Positions 1 through 6,402 of a DNA stretch of 7,632 nucleotides are shown piece after piece. The notes under the pieces are model-generated. The model saw only the letters and a program-made list of their open reading frames with translations. It was not told the origin of the DNA and did no database searches. The position numbers were made by a program, and so were the translations under genes. This DNA comes from Candidatus Acidiferrales bacterium (GTDB lineage Bacteria; Acidobacteriota; Terriglobia; Acidiferrales; UBA7541). Every line of letters begins with the position of its first letter. The first letter of the stretch is position 1. Where the stretch lies: contig CATPAM010000290.1 in NCBI GenBank assembly GCA_955651735.1, positions 1 through 7,632 of the forward strand, read 5' to 3'.

Positions 1-1
1 A

Positions 2-862
2 TTGATTCCGGGGCTGGCGCGAGAGGCGCGACAGGCTGGCGCGGAAATCTCTTTCGATACTCGCTTTCTCGGACTGTCGCCCAATGCCAATGGCATTCAA
101 GTTGAGGTTGAATCCAGCGGACGGCGAGAAGAGTTGCACGCCACGAGCGTTGTGGGAGCGGACGGCGCGGCGAGCCGCGTAGCGCGAACGGCGGGCTGGG
201 CGCCGATTGAAACGGTGCCGCTGGTGCAGGCGATTGTGCGCTTGCCGAAAGACTGCCCAGTGGATACGACGCGTGTCTGGTTCGTGCCGGACGACACGCC
301 GTATTTCTACTGGCTGATTCCGGAATCGGCGGAGCGCGGTGCGCTGGGAGTAATCGGCGAGGATGGCCGCGATACCGCGCGATGCCTGGCGCAATTCCTG
401 GAGAAGAAGGGAATCGAGGCGCTCGAATGGCAGGGCGCGCGAATCCCGGTGTACAAGCGTTGGGTGCCGGTGAGGCGGCGGGTGGGAAAAGGGAATGTGT
501 ACCTGGTCGGGGACGCCGCGGCGCAAGTGAAAGTATCCACGGTGGGAGGGATCGTTACCGGCTTTCGAGGGGCGCAGGCTGTTGCGCAGTCCATTTTACG
601 AGGCGGGCGAGGCAGGGAACTGCTGGCCCTGCGGCGTGAACTAAGCACGCACTGGCTGCTGCGGCGCACGATGCATCATTTTCAGCAGGAAGACTACTCG
701 CGCCTGGTGGACCTGCTCAACGCAGCCACGCGGGATACACTCAGCGAGATTACGCGCGACGAGTCGACGCGGCTGCTGTGGAACGTACTGCGGCGCCAGC
801 CACAACTCGTGCTGCTGGGGTTGCGAGGGCTGCTGTTGGGCTGGAAAGGTGAGCGACGCTAG
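2..862 (+). CDS. FAD-dependent oxidoreductase, geranylgeranyl reductase superfamily (5' partial)
   Basis: This is the C-terminal 286 residues of a flavoprotein whose N-terminus, including the first dinucleotide-binding GxGxxG motif, lies before the window; the TTG at base 2 is probably an internal codon. Visible landmarks, numbered from base 2: a GADG followed by ASRVAR at 52-61, which is the mid-protein motif of this family; YFYWLIP at 101-107, typical of the substrate-facing sheet; and GNVYLVGDAAAQVK at 164-177, the second FAD motif (GDAA), followed by a glycine pair at 182-183. The family reduces isoprenoid double bonds (chlorophyll side chain, archaeal lipids, quinone or polyprenyl tails) or carries out related FAD-dependent redox reactions; the substrate cannot be told from sequence. 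The C-terminal 60 residues are Arg/Leu-rich with a hydrophobic stretch near 268-280, which might touch the membrane. UGD follows 57 bases downstream on the same strand, so the two may be cotranscribed. The superfamily is secure; the reaction is open. Confidence 0.85.
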   Translation: MIPGLAREARQAGAEISFDTRFLGLSPNANGIQVEVESSGRREELHATSVVGADGAASRVARTAGWAPIETVPLVQAIVRLPKDCPVDTTRVWFVPDDTPYFYWLIPESAERGALGVIGEDGRDTARCLAQFLEKKGIEALEWQGARIPVYKRWVPVRRRVGKGNVYLVGDAAAQVKVSTVGGIVTGFRGAQAVAQSILRGGRGRELLALRRELSTHWLLRRTMHHFQQEDYSRLVDLLNAATRDTLSEITRDESTRLLWNVLRRQPQLVLLGLRGLLLGWKGERR

Positions 863-908
863 AGCCTGGCGTGCGGGGAATGTGTGCGAGCATAAAGAAT
901 TGGCGCCT

Positions 909-913
909 GGAGG
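909..913 (+). promoter_or_regulatory. Shine-Dalgarno sequence deciding the TTG start of UGD
   Basis: GGAGG lies six bases before the TTG at 920. The TTG places the conserved MRLSVVGCGYVG directly at the N-terminus, as expected for this family, so the non-ATG start is well supported. Confidence 0.7.
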
Positions 914-919
914 CCTAGA

Positions 920-2269
920 TTGCGTCTTTCTGTAGTTGGATGTGGTTACGTCGGCCTGGTGACCGGCGCATGCCTCGCCGAAGCGGGGCATGAGGTCATT
1001 TGCACGGACATCGATGAGCAGCGAATCGCGCACCTCCAGGCGGGAGGCGTGCCGATTTATGAGCACCACCTGGACAAAATCCTGGAATCGGCGCGAAGTG
1101 CGGGCAAAATCTCGTACACCTTGAACGCCGGTGAAGCGATACGCGGCGGCGATGCCATCTTCATTTGCGTCGGCACACCGCCCAAGGAAAACGGCGAGGC
1201 GGACCTTACCGCAATCGACCACGTAGCGCGTCAGATTGCCACAGAGGCTCGAACTGCTAAGCTGGTGATCGAAAAGAGCACGGTGCCGGCGCGGACGGGA
1301 CTGGAATTGCGGCGCGCGCTCACGGCCTACTCTCGCAACAGCGGCTTGGCGTTTCGCGTGGTGTCGAATCCGGAGTTCCTGCGCGAGGGGACAGCCGTTT
1401 CGGATTTCCTTCATCCTGACCGCATCGTGGTGGGCGTGGAGGACGAAGCTTCGGCGCGCGATATGCGGGAGATTTACCGGCCGATCCTGGAGCGCTCTTT
1501 TCGGTGTCCGGTGCACAACGGCACGTGTCCTCCGGGGAATGCGGTGAGCCTGCTCATCACCACGATCAACAGCGCGGAGCTCATCAAACATGCTTCCAAT
1601 TCGTTTTTGGCGCTGAAGATCAGTTACGCCAACGTGATTGCCGATCTTTGCGAGAAAATCGGGGCGGACGTGGAAGAAGTGACGCATGCGATGGGATTGG
1701 ACCCGCGCATCGGCGAGCAATTCCTGCGCGCCGGGCTGGGCTTTGGCGGTTTTTGCTTCCCCAAGGATTTGCAGGCGTTCGTTCACCTGGCCGGCACGGT
1801 GGGAGTGGATTTCGACATTTTAAAGGCGGCCGAGCGGGTCAACAAACAGCGCATCGAGCGCTTTTTCGAAAAGGTGCGCCGGGCTCTGTGGGTGGTCAAG
1901 GACAAACGCGTCGCGGTGCTCGGGCTGGCCTTCAAAGCGAATACCGACGACATCCGATTCTCGCCGGCGCTGGAAGTGGTGAAGGAACTGCTGCGGCAAG
2001 GAGCGCAGGTGCAAGCCACGGATCCGGAAGCGATTTCGAGAGCGCAAGCGTTGTTTCCCGCGGCCAGCTATCACGAAGATCCATACGATGCTTTGCGCGA
2101 CGCGGAAGCGGCGCTGGTCTGCACGGAATGGGATATATTCCGGAACCTGGATTGGGAGCGCGCGGGGCAACTCATGGCGCGCCGGCTAGTGGTCGACGGT
2201 AGAAACCTCTATTCGCCGTCGCGGATGCGCGCCCTTGGATTTGAATACCATTCCTTCGGGCGCGAATAA
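920..2269 (+). CDS. ugd: UDP-glucose 6-dehydrogenase
   Basis: A 449-residue cytosolic enzyme that oxidises UDP-glucose to UDP-glucuronate with two NAD+. The NAD-binding GCGYVG is at 7-12 with acidic residues DID at 30-32 ending the second strand. STVPARTG (120-127) and NPEFLREG (150-157) are standard UGD motifs. The central helix carries SAELIKHASN with the conserved Lys223 and Asn227. The catalytic cysteine is Cys279 in GFGGFCFPKDL; most UGDs have Ser before the Cys-Phe pair, here it is Phe278. The C-terminal UDP-binding domain shows LGLAFKANTDDIRFSPA (334-350) and VDGRN (425-429). Length is normal for the family. A Cys-containing stretch at roughly 196-215 before the central helix looks longer than in textbook UGDs. 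The TTG start is backed by GGAGG six bases upstream. UXS, which uses the product, lies tail to tail 34 bases beyond. UDP-glucose is the expected substrate because the other nucleotide-sugar dehydrogenase here is of a clearly different subtype. Confidence 0.95.
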   Translation: MRLSVVGCGYVGLVTGACLAEAGHEVICTDIDEQRIAHLQAGGVPIYEHHLDKILESARSAGKISYTLNAGEAIRGGDAIFICVGTPPKENGEADLTAIDHVARQIATEARTAKLVIEKSTVPARTGLELRRALTAYSRNSGLAFRVVSNPEFLREGTAVSDFLHPDRIVVGVEDEASARDMREIYRPILERSFRCPVHNGTCPPGNAVSLLITTINSAELIKHASNSFLALKISYANVIADLCEKIGADVEEVTHAMGLDPRIGEQFLRAGLGFGGFCFPKDLQAFVHLAGTVGVDFDILKAAERVNKQRIERFFEKVRRALWVVKDKRVAVLGLAFKANTDDIRFSPALEVVKELLRQGAQVQATDPEAISRAQALFPAASYHEDPYDALRDAEAALVCTEWDIFRNLDWERAGQLMARRLVVDGRNLYSPSRMRALGFEYHSFGRE

Positions 2270-2303
2270 TTTCCAGCGATCCGCAGGAAAAGCGAAGCCA
2301 TTA

Positions 2304-3257
2304 CTAAACGCCGGCGCTTTGCTTGCTTGCAAAATATTCCTTGAAATAGTCCAGCGTGGTGCGCAAGCCCTCCTCCAGACCCACCTTTGGTTCCCAACCT
2401 AGAATGCGCTTGGCTTTGCTGATGTCCGGGCAGCGCTGCTTGGGGTCATCTTGCGGCAGAGGCTCGAAAATGATCTTAGGCGCATTTTCAAAATGGGTGC
2501 GAATGCGTTCCGCGAATTGGAGAATAGTGATTTCCTGCGGGTTGCCGATATTCACGGGCAAATGCTCATCGGATAACATCAAGCGGTAGATTCCTTCAAT
2601 CAAATCGGAAACGTAACAGAAGCTGCGGGTCTGCTTGCCATCGCCGTAGACTGTGAGGGGCTTGCCGGTGAGAGCCTGGTGGACAAAGTTGGGAAGAGCG
2701 CGGCCGTCGTTGAGACGCATGCGGGGCCCGTAGGTATTGAAAATGCGCACAATGCGCGTGTCCACGCCGTGGTAGCGGTGATAGGCCATAGTCATGGCTT
2801 CGGCGTAGCGCTTGGCTTCGTCGTAGACGCCGCGAGGTCCGATCGGGTTCACATGACCCCAATACGTTTCCGGCTGCGGAGAAACCTGCGGGTCACCGTA
2901 GCATTCGCTGGTGGAAGCTAGGAAAAACTTAGCCTTCTTAGCGAGGGCGAGACCGAGCGCGTTGTGAGTACCCAGCGCGCCAACCTTGAGGGTTGGAATG
3001 GGCATTTTCAGATAATCAACGGGGCTGGCCGGGGAAGCGAAGTGCAGGACGTAAGCAACGGGGCCGGCAACGTCGATGTAGTTGGAGACATCCGCGCGCG
3101 TGATGCGGAAGCCGGAGTGCCTCTGTAGATGAGCGATGTTCGATTCCGCGCCGGTGACAATGTTGTCGAGGGCGACAACGTCCCATCCCTCCGCGATCAG
3201 GCGATCGCAGAGATGCGAACCCAGGAAACCCGCTCCACCGGTAACTACTGCACGCAT
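2304..3257 (-). CDS. uxs: UDP-glucuronate decarboxylase (UDP-xylose synthase, UXS)
   Basis: A 317-residue soluble short-chain dehydrogenase/reductase that decarboxylates UDP-glucuronate to UDP-xylose using tightly bound NAD+ that is recycled through a 4-keto intermediate. The Rossmann motif GGAGFLG is at 7-13 and Asp31 follows strand two. [11 protein letters not shown] (72-82) is highly characteristic of UXS. Catalytic residues are visible as STSE (115-118) and YDEAK (145-149; Tyr145, Lys149). [10 protein letters not shown] (171-180), DGRALPNF and [14 protein letters not shown] (205-218) are further family signatures, and the C-terminus has LGWEPK and a closing helix. Length matches single-domain bacterial UXS. 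The ATG at 3257 is chosen over upstream in-frame codons because it starts the fold exactly and has GGAGG four bases upstream. The gene ends in two adjacent stop codons (TAG TAA). It converges on ugd, whose product is its substrate, and diverges from the DUF218 gene. Confidence 0.95.
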   Translation of the reverse strand: MRAVVTGGAGFLGSHLCDRLIAEGWDVVALDNIVTGAESNIAHLQRHSGFRITRADVSNYIDVAGPVAYVLHFASPASPVDYLKMPIPTLKVGALGTHNALGLALAKKAKFFLASTSECYGDPQVSPQPETYWGHVNPIGPRGVYDEAKRYAEAMTMAYHRYHGVDTRIVRIFNTYGPRMRLNDGRALPNFVHQALTGKPLTVYGDGKQTRSFCYVSDLIEGIYRLMLSDEHLPVNIGNPQEITILQFAERIRTHFENAPKIIFEPLPQDDPKQRCPDISKAKRILGWEPKVGLEEGLRTTLDYFKEYFASKQSAGV

Positions 3258-3261
3258 CGAT

Positions 3262-3266
3262 CCTCC
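3262..3266 (-). promoter_or_regulatory. Shine-Dalgarno sequence of UXS
   Basis: On the minus strand GGGAGGATCG precedes the ATG at 3257, giving GGAGG with four bases of spacing. This fixes the start at 3257 and excludes the longer reading frame that runs upstream to 3374 across the divergent intergenic region. Confidence 0.7.
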
Positions 3267-3273
3267 CGAGAAA

Positions 3274-3285
3274 TGCCAACTGGCA
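3274..3285. repeat. Short palindrome TGCCA-AC-TGGCA in the UXS leader (operator candidate)
   Basis: Two 5-base arms separated by two bases form a perfect inverted repeat between the divergent UXS and DUF218 starts. It directly abuts the proposed -10 element of the UXS promoter and would cover the likely transcription start, a common place for a repressor site. A 12-base palindrome can also occur by chance, and no regulator gene is visible in the window, so the operator reading is inference. Confidence 0.3.
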
Positions 3286-3314
3286 ATGTTATCGCGGCGG
3301 GCGGTGATTGACCA
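3286..3314 (-). promoter_or_regulatory. Candidate sigma70-type promoter for UXS
   Basis: On the minus strand TGGTCA (3309-3314) and TAACAT (3286-3291) are separated by 17 bases, each matching four of six consensus positions. The predicted start falls inside the palindrome at 3274-3285, about 25 bases before the UXS start codon. This is read by eye only. Confidence 0.3.
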
Positions 3315-3334
3315 CACGGGTCGACCGCGATACC

Positions 3335-3955
3335 ATGCGCGCTCTTGCTCATGCACAAAGCAGCGTAGACGCACGGCAGGTTCGGAAGCGGCCCCTGGCC
3401 CGGGCGATTCCTCTAACCTTGGCGGTGGGGGTAATCGCCCTCACTGCTGTCATTTTTCTTGGCGTGGGCCGGTGGCTGGCTGTCGAAGATCCGCTGGTCA
3501 AGGCCCAAGCGATTGTCGTCCTTAGCGGTCGAATCCCGATGGGGGCTAAGGAAGCGGCGCGCTTGTACCATGCCGCCTATGCACCGCAAGCTTGGCTGAT
3601 GCGCGCTAATGAACCTGCCGCCTCACTCCAGGAAATGCATAGCGCATACCTCGGCGACGACTTTTTCAACTCGCGAGTTTTGATGCACGAAAGTGTGCCA
3701 TCGAATGCAGTCCGGGTGCTGGAGCCGCCGATAGGCAATACGGCTGACGCCCTGAAGGTGCACCCGCGGCGGGTGCGCACGCTGTGGAGAGAGCTTGCGG
3801 GCGGGCGAGGGCGAGCGATCGTGCGTGCCGCTTCCACTGACCCATTTGCGCCGGACCATTGGTGGCGCGCGAGCGGCGATGCGCTGCACGTGCTGTGGGA
3901 AGTGCCGGGCCTAGTGAATGCATGGGCGCAGCTGCCTCTGCATCCTTCGCGCTGA
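3335..3955 (+). CDS. YdcF/DUF218-family membrane-anchored protein, apparently missing an internal core segment
   Basis: A 206-residue protein from the ATG at 3335; an in-frame TTG at 3308 would add nine residues, but neither start has a clear ribosome site, and the TTG sits inside the candidate UXS promoter. A basic N-terminus (RKRPLAR, 17-23) and one hydrophobic segment at about 25-44 point to a signal anchor with the domain outside the membrane. The DUF218 domain begins with AIVVLSGR (59-66) and KEAARLY (72-78); [15 protein letters not shown] (127-141) is the typical acidic/NT motif. The end, DPFAPDHWW (169-177) and a GLVNAW motif, also matches the family. Between NTADALK and [10 protein letters not shown] would expect about 20 residues with the buried strand ending in VTS.YH; here the two motifs are joined directly at 141-143. 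The frame is intact, so this is either a divergent member or a damaged gene. YdcF relatives are poorly understood and often sit near envelope or polysaccharide genes. It is divergent from UXS and ends eight bases from the convergent phosphatase gene. Confidence 0.75.
   Translation: MRALAHAQSSVDARQVRKRPLARAIPLTLAVGVIALTAVIFLGVGRWLAVEDPLVKAQAIVVLSGRIPMGAKEAARLYHAAYAPQAWLMRANEPAASLQEMHSAYLGDDFFNSRVLMHESVPSNAVRVLEPPIGNTADALKVHPRRVRTLWRELAGGRGRAIVRAASTDPFAPDHWWRASGDALHVLWEVPGLVNAWAQLPLHPSR
3760..3776. repeat. Perfect 7-bp inverted repeat with 3-base loop inside the DUF218 gene
   Basis: GCACCCG (3760-3766) and CGGGTGC (3770-3776) are exact reverse complements around CGG, forming a GC-only-loop hairpin. 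It lies over codons 142-148 of the DUF218 gene, exactly where the protein seems to have lost about 20 residues. Whether the hairpin caused a deletion or is a chance product of Arg/His/Pro codons in GC-rich DNA is not decided by the sequence. Confidence 0.5.
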
Positions 3956-3963
3956 GGGGCCAA

Positions 3964-4734
3964 TCAGAAAAAGAAAAACCTCTTGCGCCGGGGCGAAATC
4001 ATTTCATCGGGAACTTCCGGGACATGCGGAAGGTCGCGTCCCTCAAAGGCGGCCAGCGGGTTTTCGAGAAATAGGGCGCGCGCCTTCTCGTCGCCAAATT
4101 GCTTGCTTACCACATCATACGCGGCCTGTAAACGAAGCGGCCTGCGCTTGGTGTTGTGGGCATCGCTGGCGACGAAGTGCACGAACCCTTTCGCGATCCA
4201 GCATAGAGAATCCTCCTGCGCGCGCGGACCGAAGGTCCCGGTCAGCGAGCCGGCGGTTACCTGCACAAAGCAACTCAGCCGCGCCCATTTTGCCAATCGT
4301 TCCGGCTGGCGGCGGAGAATGGCGTTGCGCTCCGGGTGGGTGATTATGGGCCGCAGGCCATTGAGCAGCAAAGCGTGCAGGGTGTCGTCCATGGAGGGCG
4401 GAATGGAGATTTCGTTGAACTCGACAAGCAGGTAATCGTGCTGGTTGATGCAGAAACGAGAGGCGTCGGTCCGCAAAGCCTCGAGATTTTCCGGGCTGAG
4501 ATGAAAGTCGCATCCGGTAGCCAGGTTCAGCCGGTCACCGATTTCGGTTTGCAGGCGCTCGCGCAGAGACTGAACACGCGCATAATCGAAAGGATAGTTG
4601 TTGCTGCAATGCGGCGTGGCGACGACGTGGGTGATGCCGTCGGAGATCGCCGATTCGGCCATGGCCAGAGACTCTTCGATGCCCTCGGGGCCGTCGTCGA
4701 GACCCGGCAAAATGTGGCAGTGCACATCCACCAT
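3964..4734 (-). CDS. CpsB/CapC (YwqE-type) PHP-domain protein-tyrosine phosphatase
   Basis: A 256-residue metal-dependent phosphatase of the PHP superfamily. Members remove phosphate from the tyrosine cluster of BY-kinases (CpsD, YwqD/Wzc type) that control capsule or exopolysaccharide assembly at the inner membrane. Metal-ligand motifs appear in order: HCH at 5-7, LDDGP at 12-16, ATPHCS at 39-44, GCDFHLS at 74-80 (the usual acidic ligand seems to be Asp76), ITHPERN at 131-137 and ASDAHN at 189-194. NPLAAFEGR near the end matches the family's closing helix. Length is typical. The C-terminus is odd: RRKRFFFF, basic then four Phe, encoded by a T-rich tract. The ATG at 4734 begins the fold at MVDVHCH; GAGGAG lies 12 bases upstream, a little far. 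The cognate kinase is not in the window. The gene converges with the DUF218 gene eight bases away and faces away from the WbpA-like gene across 306 bases. Confidence 0.93.
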   Translation of the reverse strand: MVDVHCHILPGLDDGPEGIEESLAMAESAISDGITHVVATPHCSNNYPFDYARVQSLRERLQTEIGDRLNLATGCDFHLSPENLEALRTDASRFCINQHDYLLVEFNEISIPPSMDDTLHALLLNGLRPIITHPERNAILRRQPERLAKWARLSCFVQVTAGSLTGTFGPRAQEDSLCWIAKGFVHFVASDAHNTKRRPLRLQAAYDVVSKQFGDEKARALFLENPLAAFEGRDLPHVPEVPDEMISPRRKRFFFF

Positions 4735-4771
4735 GGGATTCGCAAACTCCTCGCAGTGCTAGCAACCGCGA

Positions 4772-4800
4772 TATCTAAATCGCCCGCTGCGTCTGAGCAA
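4772..4800 (-). promoter_or_regulatory. Candidate promoter for the CpsB-type phosphatase
   Basis: On the minus strand TTGCTC (4795-4800) and TAGATA (4772-4777) are 17 bases apart, leaving about 30 bases of leader before the ATG at 4734. The -35 matches consensus at four positions and the -10 at only three, so this is a weak visual call. Confidence 0.22.
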
Positions 4801-4944
4801 ACATGGATCCGCCGCTTGCGGAATGCCGATTGCGCCTGCAACTACCCCGCTGGAACGTTTGGGCGCGTGCCTACTATCTTGCTCCGTTTCGCCCGGCAAT
4901 CGCAACGTTGGGGCGCTGCGGGAACAGCGTGGCTCGGTGTTTTT

Positions 4945-4972
4945 TTGCGCGCGACGCTAACCCTGTTATATT
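4945..4972 (+). promoter_or_regulatory. Candidate sigma70-type promoter for the WbpA-like dehydrogenase and gmhA
   Basis: TTGCGC (4945-4950) and TATATT (4967-4972) are separated by 16 bases. The -10 has a good match and follows an AT-richer stretch. The predicted leader is about 60 bases and contains AGGAG at 5023-5027, which is 13 bases before the ATG. Confidence 0.33.
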
Positions 4973-5040
4973 TGTTCGGCGTTCCAGCCGGCTTTGCGGT
5001 TTTGTGTATCCCGAAATAGTTTAGGAGTACAACGCGACTC

Positions 5041-6396
5041 ATGCCAATTGACCAGAGACCTGAGTTTTTCAAGGGCGCCCACCTAAAGATCGCCGTCATC
5101 GGATGCGGATATGTCGGCTTGCCGCTGGCGCTGCGATTTGCGGAAGCCGGGCACAGAGTGACGGGATTCGACACCGACCCCAACAAAGTGAATATGCTGA
5201 ATGCGGGGAGGTCGTATATCGAGCATATTCCGCGGACGAAGATCCAGCAGTTTGTCAACAGCCGACATTTTTCGGCGACGACGGATTTCGCGGCCTTGAA
5301 GCAAGCGGACGCCATCATCATTTGCGTGCCGACTCCCCTGGATGAGCGGCGTGAGCCGGACTTGAGTTACGTCCAGCAAACGGCCAGCTCGATTCAGCCA
5401 CACTTGCAAAAGGGGCAGCTCGTGGTGCTGGAATCCACGACGTACCCAGGGACCACCGAAGAGTTGGTGCTGCCGATTCTAGAAAAGAGCGGGTTGCAAT
5501 GCCCCATTGCGGCGGGACCGGAAAACGAGAATGTTGCGTGCGACTTCTGGCTGGCGTTTTCTCCGGAGCGCGAAGATCCGGGGAATAAGCAGTTTGGTTT
5601 GGCGCAGATCCCGAAGGTCGTCGGGGGCGTGAATCCGCCGAGTGGGCGCGCGGCGGTGTCGCTCTACGCGCAGGTTGTGGCGCGGGTTGTTCCGGTTAGC
5701 TCCACCCGTGCCGCGGAAATGACCAAGCTGCTGGAAAATATTTTTCGCTGCGTGAACATCGCGATGGTGAACGAGCTGAAGATGCTCAGCCTGCGCATGG
5801 GTATCGATATCTGGGAAGTGATCGATGCCGCGGCGACGAAGCCGTTCGGCTTCATGCCTTTTTATCCGGGGCCGGGACTTGGCGGGCACTGCATCCCGGT
5901 GGACCCGTTTTATCTTTCCTGGAAAGCGCGCGAGTATGACTTTTCGACGCGCTTCATCGAGCTTGCGGGCGAAGTGAACACCGCGATGCCGTATCACGTC
6001 GTTGACGCGATTGCTGCAGCGCTGAACAATCACAAGAAGAGTTTGAAGGGCGCGAGGATCTTGATTTTGGGAGTGGCTTACAAGAAGGACGTGGACGATT
6101 TGCGCGAGTCGCCGACGCTCAAGATCATGCAATTGCTGCAGCAGCGGGGCGCACAGCTCGATTACAACGATCCATATTTTCCGCAGCTCCACAAAATGCG
6201 GCACTACAATTACGAGCACATGAAGTCCGTGCCCTTGAGTCCGCAGGTGATTGGCGGCTATGACGCGGTGATTGTGGCCACGGATCACTCCGCCTATGAT
6301 TACTCAGCGATTGTGGACGCCGCAAAGCTGGTGGTGGACACCCGCAACGCCACGCGCCGCGTGATGCGTCACCGAGACAAGATTGTGCTCTGCTAG
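5041..6396 (+). CDS. wbpA: UDP-N-acetyl-D-glucosamine 6-dehydrogenase-like nucleotide sugar dehydrogenase (WbpA type)
   Basis: A 451-residue cytosolic dehydrogenase of the UDP-glucose/GDP-mannose dehydrogenase superfamily. WbpA-type members oxidise the C6 of UDP-GlcNAc with two NAD+ to give UDP-GlcNAcA, a precursor of acetamido-uronic acids in O-antigen and capsule. NAD-binding GCGYVGLPLA is at 21-30, with FDTD at 43-46. STTYPGTTEEL (132-142), FSPEREDPGN (173-182) and IPKVVGG (190-196) follow. The central helix has AAEMTKLLEN with conserved Lys229 and Asn233. PFYPGPGLGGHCIPVDPFYL (273-292) carries the catalytic Cys284 and is the WbpA-type version of the loop, unlike the GFGGxCFPKD of UGD. The UDP-binding end has LGVAYKKDVDDLRESP (343-358). 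Residues 153-168 (CPIAAGPENENVACDF) look like a small insertion before the FSPERE motif. The ATG at 5041 adds about 14 residues before the fold; no other start fits. Substrate choice (UDP-GlcNAc rather than UDP-ManNAc or UDP-GalNAc) is inferred from motifs. gmhA follows after six bases. Confidence 0.88.
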   Translation: MPIDQRPEFFKGAHLKIAVIGCGYVGLPLALRFAEAGHRVTGFDTDPNKVNMLNAGRSYIEHIPRTKIQQFVNSRHFSATTDFAALKQADAIIICVPTPLDERREPDLSYVQQTASSIQPHLQKGQLVVLESTTYPGTTEELVLPILEKSGLQCPIAAGPENENVACDFWLAFSPEREDPGNKQFGLAQIPKVVGGVNPPSGRAAVSLYAQVVARVVPVSSTRAAEMTKLLENIFRCVNIAMVNELKMLSLRMGIDIWEVIDAAATKPFGFMPFYPGPGLGGHCIPVDPFYLSWKAREYDFSTRFIELAGEVNTAMPYHVVDAIAAALNNHKKSLKGARILILGVAYKKDVDDLRESPTLKIMQLLQQRGAQLDYNDPYFPQLHKMRHYNYEHMKSVPLSPQVIGGYDAVIVATDHSAYDYSAIVDAAKLVVDTRNATRRVMRHRDKIVLC

Positions 6397-6402
6397 GCGC
6401 AA

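Larger units (their letters stand above)
4735..5040. other. 306-base divergent intergenic region
   Basis: This stretch separates the start codons of the phosphatase (-) and the WbpA-like dehydrogenase (+). I see no open frame in it that resembles a protein family; the short frames crossing it are continuations of antisense frames or lack ribosome sites. It holds one candidate promoter on each strand (listed separately), a T-run at 4940-4946, and AT-richer sequence towards the dehydrogenase. It is long for divergent neighbours in this window, where the UXS/DUF218 gap is under 80 bases, so it could carry a regulatory site or leader RNA, though I find no recognisable riboswitch fold. Confidence 0.6.

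Noticed and set aside
641..1786. Minus-strand open frame of 381 codons overlapping the flavoprotein and UGD
   Set aside because: It is antisense to two well-supported genes, is rich in Arg/His/Gln as antisense frames of GC-rich genes are, and shows no family motif.
2270..2303. Terminator between ugd and UXS
   Set aside because: No hairpin with a following T-run could be found on either strand in this short gap.
3258..3374. N-terminal extension of UXS by 39 residues
   Set aside because: The added residues match nothing in the family, cross the divergent promoter region and overlap the DUF218 start; the ATG at 3257 has a good ribosome site.
3956..3963. Bidirectional terminator between the DUF218 and phosphatase genes
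   Set aside because: Only eight bases separate the stops; no stable stem followed by a T-run is present on the plus strand, and the minus-strand T-tract lies within codons with only a 4-bp GC stem before it.
4803..5024. Possible small protein of 73 codons in the 306-base intergenic region
   Set aside because: There is no ribosome site at its ATG, its composition is Arg/Cys-rich without a hydrophobic or family pattern, and it covers the likely promoter of the dehydrogenase.
5479..6288. Minus-strand open frame of 269 codons inside the WbpA-like gene
   Set aside because: It is fully antisense to a gene with clear catalytic motifs and has only low-complexity Arg/His/Val-rich content.
920..6396. 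UGD and the WbpA-like gene as a recent duplication
   Set aside because: They share only superfamily motifs; the catalytic loops (GFGGFCFPKD versus GLGGHCIPVD) belong to different, long-separated subtypes.
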